This document shows, in pieces, positions 1-4,880 of a stretch of 6,709 bases of DNA. A program made the translations under genes and the position numbers. The stretch's first letter is position 1; every line of letters begins with the position of its first letter. The notes under the pieces are model-generated. The model was not told the origin of the DNA and did not search any database. It saw nothing but the letters and a program-made list of their open reading frames with translations. Source of the DNA: Phycisphaerales bacterium UBA7708 (GTDB lineage: Bacteria; Planctomycetota; Phycisphaerae; Sedimentisphaerales; Anaerohalosphaeraceae); the NCBI GenBank assembly GCA_002482415.1, contig DLFY01000187.1, positions 632 through 7,340 of the forward strand, written 5' to 3'.

Positions 1-239
1 ACGCTGCCTTCGTCGCCGACATTGAAAATCTGGGCGCCGCCAAGGCCGGCCCGCGCCATGGCCTCAATGTCTGCGGTAATGCCTTCGCGAGTGATATTTC
101 CGTTCATCCAGTGCCACCATGTATGCGGCCGGGCTTTGACAGGCGGGACGTCAAATCCCTGCTCGAGGGCATCGGCCCCCATGCTCCAGCAGCATAACAT
201 TCCGATACACAACAACCCCCACAAAAGCCTCAGTTTCAT
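1..239 (-). CDS. Alpha-L-rhamnosidase, glycoside hydrolase family 106, N-terminal part (cut by window edge)
   Basis: The first 79 codons of a secreted protein that continues beyond the left edge. Residues 1-24 form a signal peptide (basic MKLR, then a Leu/Cys/Met-rich core) with a likely signal peptidase I site after A-D-A24. The Cys residues do not fit a lipobox, because the residue before each lacks the needed Gly/Ala/Ser. From residue 32 the text runs PPVKARPHTWWHWMNGNIT, then GIT-D-EAM-RAG-GGAQIFNV (53-74). This is the hallmark opening of GH106 enzymes, which remove terminal alpha-L-rhamnose from plant, algal or microbial glycans such as rhamnogalacturonan. GH106 proteins are usually around 900-1100 residues, so more than 90% is missing here and the catalytic residues cannot be checked. 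The start is set by AAGGAG (complement of 247-252), 7 nt before ATG. The gene lies on the same strand as the pseudopilin gene but 406 bp away, so co-transcription is uncertain. Confidence 0.88.
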   Translation of the reverse strand, partial: MKLRLLWGLLCIGMLCCWSMGADALEQGFDVPPVKARPHTWWHWMNGNITREGITADIEAMARAGLGGAQIFNVGDEGS

Positions 240-645
240 GATAAATCTCCTTAAATGGTGTCTGTTCGTCTGATTATTCCGAAAGATACTGTAATTCTGC
301 TAATAAGGGATGCAGGATGCGCAAGAACGGCCCCTTGCGACAGACGGTGTGTACATCCGTGCAATACATGCAATCCTTTTGAGTGTCGATGAACGTTTTG
401 CATTATTCTTCTATATCATTCTCTTTTTTGACCATTTGACAACCTGTTTTTTTGAAATATGGGGGATATTATCGGAAAGGATTTGTATGAAAACGGCTAA
501 GTGACTCAATTAAAGCTACTTATGAATGCAGTAATAGAATAGGGCGGTGAGGTTTATGAGTTCTGATAAACCCTATCTGAAAAGACAGATCTATGAGTTA
601 TTGGGTACGATGCAGACAAGCAGCCGCAGCCGTAACCGCAATCGG
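240..645. other. Intergenic region, no convincing gene
   Basis: This stretch separates the pseudopilin stop from the rhamnosidase start, both on the minus strand. It is AT-rich and holds two short open frames on the plus strand. Neither has a recognisable domain, and one runs into the antisense of the pseudopilin gene. The right end contains a hairpin at the pseudopilin stop codon, and a second small hairpin lies at 320-339. I found no good sigma-70 promoter for the rhamnosidase gene. It may be expressed from a promoter of another class or by read-through from the pseudopilin gene, in which case it has a leader of up to 400 nt. Confidence 0.55.
320..339 (-). other. Small inverted repeat upstream of the rhamnosidase gene
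   Basis: CGCAAG (320-325) and CTTGCG (334-339) form a perfect 6-bp stem around an 8-nt GC-rich loop, about 80 bp before the rhamnosidase start codon. No T-run follows on either strand, so it is not a typical terminator. It could be a protein-binding site or a leader hairpin, or chance. Confidence 0.25.
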
Positions 646-649
646 TTAC
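632..649 (-). terminator. Hairpin overlapping the pseudopilin stop codon (weak terminator candidate)
   Basis: GTAACCG (632-638), loop CAAT, CGGTTAC (643-649): a perfect 7-bp stem with a 4-nt loop. The TAA stop codon of the pseudopilin gene (646-648, read on the minus strand) sits inside one arm. Downstream in the direction of transcription the sequence is GC-rich with no T-run, so an intrinsic terminator is doubtful. It may instead protect the 3' end of the message or be coincidental. Confidence 0.3.
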
Positions 650-1497
650 TGACCCTGAATGCGTCGCAATACTTCTTCAAAGCGATCCAGATAATTCCCG
701 GGGCCGGAACCCACACTCGGATCGGTTTTATTCCACGGCCAGTTATTAAGGTCCTCAAAAATGTTCTGGTCATTGCAGAATGAGACATGGCCGTCGGCGT
801 AATAAACGGACAAGCCCTGCGGTAAGGAATTGACTCCGCGGCCTTTGCGGTGCGGCACTACTTCCCATTCCTGAATATTGTCGAAAATCATCGGTTTGTA
901 GCCGGGAATCTTTTCCAGTTTTTTCTGGCCATAAACCCAGTAGTTGAAAGAGGTTCGGACCAGTGCACTGCCGGAACCCCGTGTGTCGGCGGGCAAAACG
1001 GTCCCCCATAAATAACTGCCGCGATGAGCGGGACTGGAGTAGTCTGATGGATTGCCCTTTCCGACATAGAACTCGTAATAGTAAGGGATTGCGTAGTGTC
1101 CTGTGGTGCGTGGCTGTGCGGGGCAATAAAAAACCTTCGGGTCGTCGATGTATCCTTGTTCATAATAAACCGCAAGGTGGAAGGGTTTGTAGCCGCCTCC
1201 GGGCTTAGTCTGGTTCGGGTGATAACACATATAGCTATTGAAAGGCGCCGGCAGATATTCAGGGGGATTGGCGATGGTGGCCGAGGAAATCTCATAATTG
1301 GGAACGATTTGCTGGTCGTTATTTTGGGCATAAAGCTGAACCGCAAGACCTGACTGCCGCATGTTGTTGGAACAGGTCACCCGTTTGGCGTAATCTTTGG
1401 CTCTGGCCAGGGCAGGTACTACAATGCTCAAAAGCAACGCAACAATAGCAATCACCACCAGCAGTTCAATCAGGGTAAAGCCTCGATTACGTTTCAT
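646..1497 (-). CDS. Type IV pilin-like/pseudopilin protein with prepilin cleavage-methylation signal and C-terminal DGH motif
   Basis: A 283-residue protein starting MKRNRGFTLIELLVVIAI. This is a class III prepilin signal: short basic leader, cleavage expected between Gly6 and Phe7, conserved Glu at mature position 5 (E11), and a hydrophobic helix at residues 7-29 that anchors the protein and would pack into a pilus or pseudopilus. It is followed by ARAK-Y-KRVTCSNNMRQSGLAVQLYAQNND (31-61), an extended soluble domain with Cys125 in YCPA, and YYADGHVSF (232-240). These features match the large family of PulG/DUF1559-like proteins that is heavily expanded in Planctomycetota, Lentisphaerota and Verrucomicrobiota. 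The function of individual members is unknown; a surface-exposed or secretion-linked role is inference. No other type II secretion or pilus genes are in the window. The start is supported by GGAGG (complement of 1506-1510), 8 nt upstream. A promoter lies at 1542-1570. The stop codon lies in a hairpin. Confidence 0.9.
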   Translation of the reverse strand: MKRNRGFTLIELLVVIAIVALLLSIVVPALARAKDYAKRVTCSNNMRQSGLAVQLYAQNNDQQIVPNYEISSATIANPPEYLPAPFNSYMCYHPNQTKPGGGYKPFHLAVYYEQGYIDDPKVFYCPAQPRTTGHYAIPYYYEFYVGKGNPSDYSSPAHRGSYLWGTVLPADTRGSGSALVRTSFNYWVYGQKKLEKIPGYKPMIFDNIQEWEVVPHRKGRGVNSLPQGLSVYYADGHVSFCNDQNIFEDLNNWPWNKTDPSVGSGPGNYLDRFEEVLRRIQGQ

Positions 1498-1541
1498 TGC
1501 AGAAGCCTCCAGGAAAACCTCGGGTATTACGATTTTATTCC

Positions 1542-1570
1542 ATTATAGTACAGTATAGAGTGAGCAACAG
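1542..1570 (-). promoter_or_regulatory. Candidate promoter of the pseudopilin gene
   Basis: Read on the minus strand, a perfect TATAAT (complement of 1542-1547) lies 45 bp upstream of the start codon. The hexamer 17 bp further upstream is CTGTTG (complement of 1565-1570), a poor -35. An alternative -10, TATACT (complement of 1552-1557), sits only 4 bp away. The predicted leader is short, about 35 nt. Support is by consensus matching only. Confidence 0.45.
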
Positions 1571-1588
1571 ACAAAACAATACAATGCA

Positions 1589-1620
1589 GCGCAATTATAT
1601 GCGCTATTATGCGCAAACAA
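1589..1620. repeat. Cluster of three GCGC-headed AT-rich repeats in the divergent promoter region
   Basis: GCGCAATTAT (1589-1598), GCGCTATTAT (1601-1610) and GCGCAAACAA (1611-1620) are direct repeats with GCGC cores 12 and 10 bp apart, roughly one helical turn. The first two also form inverted arms, GCGCA-ATTATA-TGCGC (1589-1604). The cluster is 42 bp behind the pseudopilin -10 and 76 bp before the hydrolase -35, placed where a shared regulator could act on both genes. It is an operator candidate by inference; no known regulator site is recognised. Confidence 0.4.
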
Positions 1621-1651
1621 AAGACATAGCCAGTCTTTATATAAATGTATA

Positions 1652-1664
1652 TGTATTTCATACA
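1652..1664. promoter_or_regulatory. 13-bp dyad TGTAT-TTC-ATACA, possible operator
   Basis: A perfect inverted repeat with 5-bp arms and a 3-bp centre, inside a very AT-rich segment and 31 bp upstream of the -35 of the hydrolase promoter. That is a typical activator position. The region is AT-rich enough that chance is a real alternative. Confidence 0.3.
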
Positions 1665-1695
1665 GTGGAGCGTTAAGGGTTTGTGGATTAAAGGA

Positions 1696-1725
1696 TTGAA
1701 TTGTCCCTTCTTGTTTGGTTATAAT
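1696..1725 (+). promoter_or_regulatory. Candidate sigma-70 promoter of the PqaA-family hydrolase gene
   Basis: TTGAAT (1696-1701), an 18-bp spacer and a perfect TATAAT (1720-1725). Transcription would begin near 1732 and give a leader of about 150 nt before the ATG at 1881. This is the only good match upstream of the gene on this strand. Confidence 0.5.
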
Positions 1726-1869
1726 GTCAGACTAAAGAATCGCAGAATCAGCACTAAAATCTATTGTTCCTGCAAAAAGATGTGAAAAACTGCACAAAAA
1801 GGGGTTTGCGGTTTGAATTTGATGAAGAATATCCTCAGTCTGGTGTAAAAACCTCATATTTTGACAATC

Positions 1870-1875
1870 AGGAGG
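1870..1875 (+). promoter_or_regulatory. Ribosome binding site that fixes the hydrolase start
   Basis: AGGAGG, 5 nt before ATG 1881. The reading frame is open further upstream to a TTG at 1764, but only ATG 1881 has both a strong Shine-Dalgarno sequence and a signal peptide directly after it. The 39 extra residues of the longer form are polar and unlike a leader. Confidence 0.8.
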
Positions 1876-1880
1876 TGGTG

Positions 1881-3461
1881 ATGAGAACGAAGGTGGTGTC
1901 ATTTGTTTTTATGATGGGGGTGGTGTGCATCTGTCCAGTGGCGTTTTCTACCGCTCTGGATGATTATGTCGCCATGCCGGATGCGAACTTTTCGTACAGC
2001 CAGTATGGCTCTTCCGTATTTGATATCAATACTCAAACCCGGGCCTATGTCCTTCGAATGACCTCCCAGTCCTGGCGGGGGGCCGGCGAGGTCAGCCCTA
2101 CGGTCTGGACGCACTGGGTGACGATTATTGTGCCGGAAGTGGAGTGGCTGCTGGGGCCGGTTAAGGATACGGCCATGATATTGATTAACGGCGGCAGTAT
2201 TGGGGAGGCGGCACCGAATATTAATCCATCAGACCCGACCAACCAGGCGTATCGTCTTCTGGCGGCCGGGACACGCACGGTGATTGTGGAATTGCGAAGT
2301 GTGCCCAACCAGCCCCTGCGGTTTTCGGATGAGACTTTTGGGCGCAGCGAAGACCAGATTATCGCCTATTCCTGGGATAAGTTTCTCCGAGGCGGGGATG
2401 CCTATTGGCCGGTGCAGTTGCCGATGGTCAAGTCCGCCGTACGGTGCATGGATGCCGTGCAGGGATTTGTCAAGAGCAAGGCCGGCAAGACCATCAACCA
2501 CTTTGTTCTGACCGGCGGCTCCAAACGCGGTTGGACGGCCTGGCTGACGGCAGCGGTCGATTCGCGGGTGACAGCGATAGCGCCTATCGTCAGCGACCTG
2601 CTGAACATGCGGCGCAGTTTTGCTCACCAGTGGTCCTGTTATGGCTTCTGGGCCCAGGCCCTGAATCCCTATGAGGAGATGGGAATCTTTGACTGGTTTG
2701 ACATGTCGCGTACCGATGAACTGCTGGCAATCGTTGACCCCTATGAATACCGTGACCGCCTGACTATTCCCAAGCTGATTGTGACGGCGGCGGGGGATGA
2801 TTTTTTTGTCCATGATTCGCTCCAGTTTTATATCGATGGCCTGCTGGGGGAAACGTATGTCAGAACCTTCCCGAATACCAATCATTATCTGGATGGGGCA
2901 TATGAAGAAGTGCTGTCTAATATGGTTCCCTATTATGATGCGTTTTTGAATGGCAATGCGCGTCCGGCCTTTTCATGGCAGCTTCATCCGGATGGTTCGA
3001 TGACCGTAACGACGGCCGTGGAACCGCTTGAAGTCAAACTCTGGCAGGCGGATAATCCCTACAGCCGGGATTTTCGTCAGGTGACTATTGGTAATACCTG
3101 GTCATCCACGGTGCTGACTGCACAATCTCCGGGGGTGTATGCAGCCAATCCCGGATTGCCGCCGGCAGGGTGGCGTTCTTACTTTGTGGAGATGGTCTAT
3201 GACTACCAGACTTCTTCGGTTGGAATTGGAGACTATGACTATCATTTCACCACGGAAATGAGGGTTGTGCCGGAAATCCGGCCTTTTGAAGCGGATTGGT
3301 CAAGAGACCGTACGACCGACTTGCAGGACCTGGCAATTCTGGCCGAAAACTGGCTGGGGCCGATGGCGTATTATGACATGATGCCCCGACGGACCGGCGA
3401 CAGCATCATCAACCTGGCGGAATTGGGTCTGTTTGCGTTGCACTGGCTGGAGGTGTATTAA
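1881..3461 (+). CDS. Secreted PhoPQ-activated pathogenicity-related (PqaA-family) alpha/beta hydrolase with C-terminal dockerin-like domain
   Basis: A 526-residue exported protein. Residues 1-25 are a signal peptide, with likely cleavage after STA25 and a mature start LDDYV. Residues 26-360 match the PqaA family: THWVTIIVP (77-85), KDTAMILINGGS (95-106), the nucleophile elbow GGSKRGW with Ser214 (212-218), IVDPYEYRDRLT (284-295), AAGDDFF with candidate acidic Asp306/307 (303-309), and PNTNHYLDG with candidate base His335 (331-339). The Ser-Asp-His triad therefore looks intact. Residues 361-465 form a beta-rich region typical of the family's C-terminal part. Residues 471-526 form a dockerin-like module: loop one has D472, S474, D476 and D483 at calcium positions 1, 3, 5 and 12, and loop two (503-514) is degenerate. 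The family's substrate is not established. Despite the name, pathogenesis is unlikely here. Given the nearby rhamnosidase, an esterase or other hydrolase acting on extracellular glycans is an inference. It stands alone between two promoters. Confidence 0.9.
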   Translation: MRTKVVSFVFMMGVVCICPVAFSTALDDYVAMPDANFSYSQYGSSVFDINTQTRAYVLRMTSQSWRGAGEVSPTVWTHWVTIIVPEVEWLLGPVKDTAMILINGGSIGEAAPNINPSDPTNQAYRLLAAGTRTVIVELRSVPNQPLRFSDETFGRSEDQIIAYSWDKFLRGGDAYWPVQLPMVKSAVRCMDAVQGFVKSKAGKTINHFVLTGGSKRGWTAWLTAAVDSRVTAIAPIVSDLLNMRRSFAHQWSCYGFWAQALNPYEEMGIFDWFDMSRTDELLAIVDPYEYRDRLTIPKLIVTAAGDDFFVHDSLQFYIDGLLGETYVRTFPNTNHYLDGAYEEVLSNMVPYYDAFLNGNARPAFSWQLHPDGSMTVTTAVEPLEVKLWQADNPYSRDFRQVTIGNTWSSTVLTAQSPGVYAANPGLPPAGWRSYFVEMVYDYQTSSVGIGDYDYHFTTEMRVVPEIRPFEADWSRDRTTDLQDLAILAENWLGPMAYYDMMPRRTGDSIINLAELGLFALHWLEVY

Positions 3462-3475
3462 ATTTCGGTTGACGT

Positions 3476-3527
3476 CTTCAGGCAACGATTATCTCTGAGA
3501 TACAGTTTGATTGTCTGTATCCTGAAG
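3476..3527 (+). terminator. Nested hairpin after the hydrolase gene (possible terminator)
   Basis: The outer arms CTTCAGG (3476-3482) and CCTGAAG (3521-3527) enclose a second stem, GATACAG (3499-3505) and CTGTATC (3515-3521), which shares one base with the outer arm. The left internal stretch also contains ATCTC-T-GAGAT (3491-3501), an alternative fold. The structure begins 14 bp after the stop codon. A-rich sequence rather than a T-run follows, so classic intrinsic termination is uncertain; RNA 3'-end stabilisation is also possible. Confidence 0.4.
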
Positions 3528-3536
3528 AAAATCTTA

Positions 3537-3565
3537 TTGAAGGCCATTACTCATTAAGCTATAAT
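3537..3565 (+). promoter_or_regulatory. Candidate sigma-70 promoter of the efflux operon
   Basis: TTGAAG (3537-3542), a 17-bp spacer and a perfect TATAAT (3560-3565). It lies after the hairpin that ends the hydrolase gene and leaves a leader of about 145 nt before the adaptor ATG. The optimal spacing and perfect -10 make it the best promoter match in the window. It supports the efflux genes being a separate transcription unit. Confidence 0.58.
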
Positions 3566-3575
3566 TTCAGTATAG
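3559..3575. promoter_or_regulatory. Inverted repeat overlapping the efflux -10, possible repressor site
   Basis: CTATA (3559-3563) and TATAG (3571-3575) are inverted arms separated by 7 bp and cover the -10 hexamer. A site at this position would block RNA polymerase, as local repressors do at many RND operons. No regulator gene is in the window, so this is inference from position and symmetry. Confidence 0.3.
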
Positions 3576-3666
3576 TCCTGTCGATTAAAGCTGCCTTCAA
3601 GCGATATATTCAGCAGGCAGGCAAAAGCAGTAAGAGTGATAAAATAGTGAAAATAACTATGCAGTA

Positions 3667-3680
3667 CTCAGCGTGCTGAG
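3667..3680 (+). other. Leader hairpin/palindrome upstream of the adaptor gene
   Basis: CTCAGC-GT-GCTGAG is a perfect inverted repeat 35 bp before the adaptor start and about 20 bp before its ribosome binding site. As RNA it would form a 5-bp stem with a CGTG loop; as DNA it could be an operator. No T-run follows. Confidence 0.35.
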
Positions 3681-3715
3681 GCCATGCGTCAGGAATAGGA
3701 AAAGGAAGGGATTTC

Positions 3716-4861
3716 ATGCAAAGGATGGTAATACTCTGTTTTATCACGATGCTGGCAGTCGGATTATACGGCTGCAAAAAACAACCCCAGCCTGTTGAAC
3801 AAACTGCCGATGTCAGCATCATCACCGTTGTGCCCAGGGATGTGCCGATTACGCCGGAATATGTGGCACAGGTACAAAGTTCCCGTCAGGTCAACATTCA
3901 GGCCCGCGTCAACGGCTTCCTTGAAAAGCGGGTTTACACCGAAGGCGAGATTGTCAAGGAAGGACAAATGCTTTTCCTGATGGATCAGAAGCCGTTTCAG
4001 GCCCAGCTTGATCAGGCCAATGCGGCACTGACACGGCAGGAAGCCGCCTTTGAGATTGCACGCAAAAATCTGGAGCGGGTTCAGCCGCTGGTCGCTGCCG
4101 ATGCCCTGTCGCAAAAAGATCTGGACGAGGCGAAGGGGCATTATGAGTCCGCGGCCGCTTCAGTGGAACAGGCCAAAGCCGCCGTGGAACAGGCACAGCT
4201 TAATCTGTCTTATACGGTGATTACGTCGCCGGTTACAGGCATCACCAGTTCCGCTCAGCAGGCCGACGGTACCTACCTGAGCATGGCCAACAGTCTCTTG
4301 ACCAGTGTAGCGGTCATCTCGCCGGCGTATGTGAATTTCAGTCTTTCCGAAAATGAGCGTCTGAGCTTTCGCAATCAAATTGCCAAAGGATTAATCGTTG
4401 AACCGCCGGATAAAAAATATGTGACCGAAGTCCTTCTGGCCGATGGTTCCATTTTCCCTCACACCGGGCAGTTGACCTTTGCCGAGCCGTTCTTCAATCC
4501 CCAGACGGGAACCTTCCTCATCCGCGCCACGGTTGAAAATCCGGATGGCCTGCTTCGTCCCAATCAGTACGTCCGAGTCCGTTTAAAGGGAGCGATTCGC
4601 CCCAATGCCATCCTTGTACCCCAGCGAGCGATTCAGAATGCCTCCAAGGGACATTTCGTATGGGTGGTGGACAAGGATAACAAGGTTGAGCAGCGTCCTG
4701 TGGTGGTTGGCCAATGGCATGAAAATGACTGGTTTATTGACGAAGGACTTCATGCAGGCGACAAGGTGGTTGTGGAGGGCCTTCTGTCGCTGAGGCCCGG
4801 CATGACGGTCCAGATCAAGTCGGCTGCCGAGCAGACCGCCGCACCCAAGAACAACTCATAG
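3716..4861 (+). CDS. RND efflux periplasmic adaptor lipoprotein (membrane fusion protein, AcrA/MexA type)
   Basis: A 381-residue adaptor that bridges an inner-membrane RND pump and an outer-membrane channel. The signal sequence ends in LYGC, so Cys20 should be lipidated after signal peptidase II cleavage. Domains in order: a first beta/lipoyl half with VNIQARVNGFLEKR (59-72) and EGEIVKEGQMLFLMD (76-90); an alpha-helical hairpin rich in Ala/Gln/Glu (about 92-165) with the A-D-ALSQKDLDEAK segment (128-140); a second lipoyl half, LSYTVITSPVTGITS (164-178); a beta-barrel domain (about 195-290) including NPQTGTFLIRATVENPDGLLRPN (261-283); and a membrane-proximal domain with VPQRAIQ (301-307) to the end. 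Length and order match the family. The start follows AAGGAAGGG (3702-3710) at 5 nt spacing. The stop is 19 bp before the permease ATG, so the two form an operon. Confidence 0.96.
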   Translation: MQRMVILCFITMLAVGLYGCKKQPQPVEQTADVSIITVVPRDVPITPEYVAQVQSSRQVNIQARVNGFLEKRVYTEGEIVKEGQMLFLMDQKPFQAQLDQANAALTRQEAAFEIARKNLERVQPLVAADALSQKDLDEAKGHYESAAASVEQAKAAVEQAQLNLSYTVITSPVTGITSSAQQADGTYLSMANSLLTSVAVISPAYVNFSLSENERLSFRNQIAKGLIVEPPDKKYVTEVLLADGSIFPHTGQLTFAEPFFNPQTGTFLIRATVENPDGLLRPNQYVRVRLKGAIRPNAILVPQRAIQNASKGHFVWVVDKDNKVEQRPVVVGQWHENDWFIDEGLHAGDKVVVEGLLSLRPGMTVQIKSAAEQTAAPKNNS

Positions 4862-4880
4862 ACCGGGAGGCATCGCGATT

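Noticed and set aside
436..463. TTGACA followed 16 bp later by TATGGG, a plus-strand promoter
   Set aside because: The -10 matches at only three positions and there is no credible gene on that strand for it to serve.
310..504. Open frame of 64 codons on the plus strand in the left gap
   Set aside because: No ribosome site before the start, no recognisable domain, and it lies antisense to the likely leader of the rhamnosidase gene.
547..783. Open frame of 78 codons on the plus strand
   Set aside because: More than half is the antisense of the pseudopilin 3' end. The composition is irregular, and a weak GGTGAGG before it is not enough support.
1620..1638. Hairpin AAAGAC-ATAGCCA-GTCTTT as a terminator
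   Set aside because: The stem is AT-rich and only 6 bp, and it lies in a divergent promoter region where no transcript should end.
1764..1880. N-terminal extension of the hydrolase to a TTG codon at 1764
   Set aside because: The extra 39 residues are polar and have no ribosome site. ATG 1881 has AGGAGG at 5 nt and begins a proper signal peptide.
2229..2885. Minus-strand open frame of 218 codons inside the hydrolase gene
   Set aside because: It is antisense to the conserved catalytic region of the PqaA-family protein, so it is a shadow frame.
3291..3458. A true cellulosome component
   Set aside because: A dockerin-like module alone does not show a cellulosome. No scaffoldin or cohesin gene is present, and such tails occur widely in Planctomycetota without cellulosomes.
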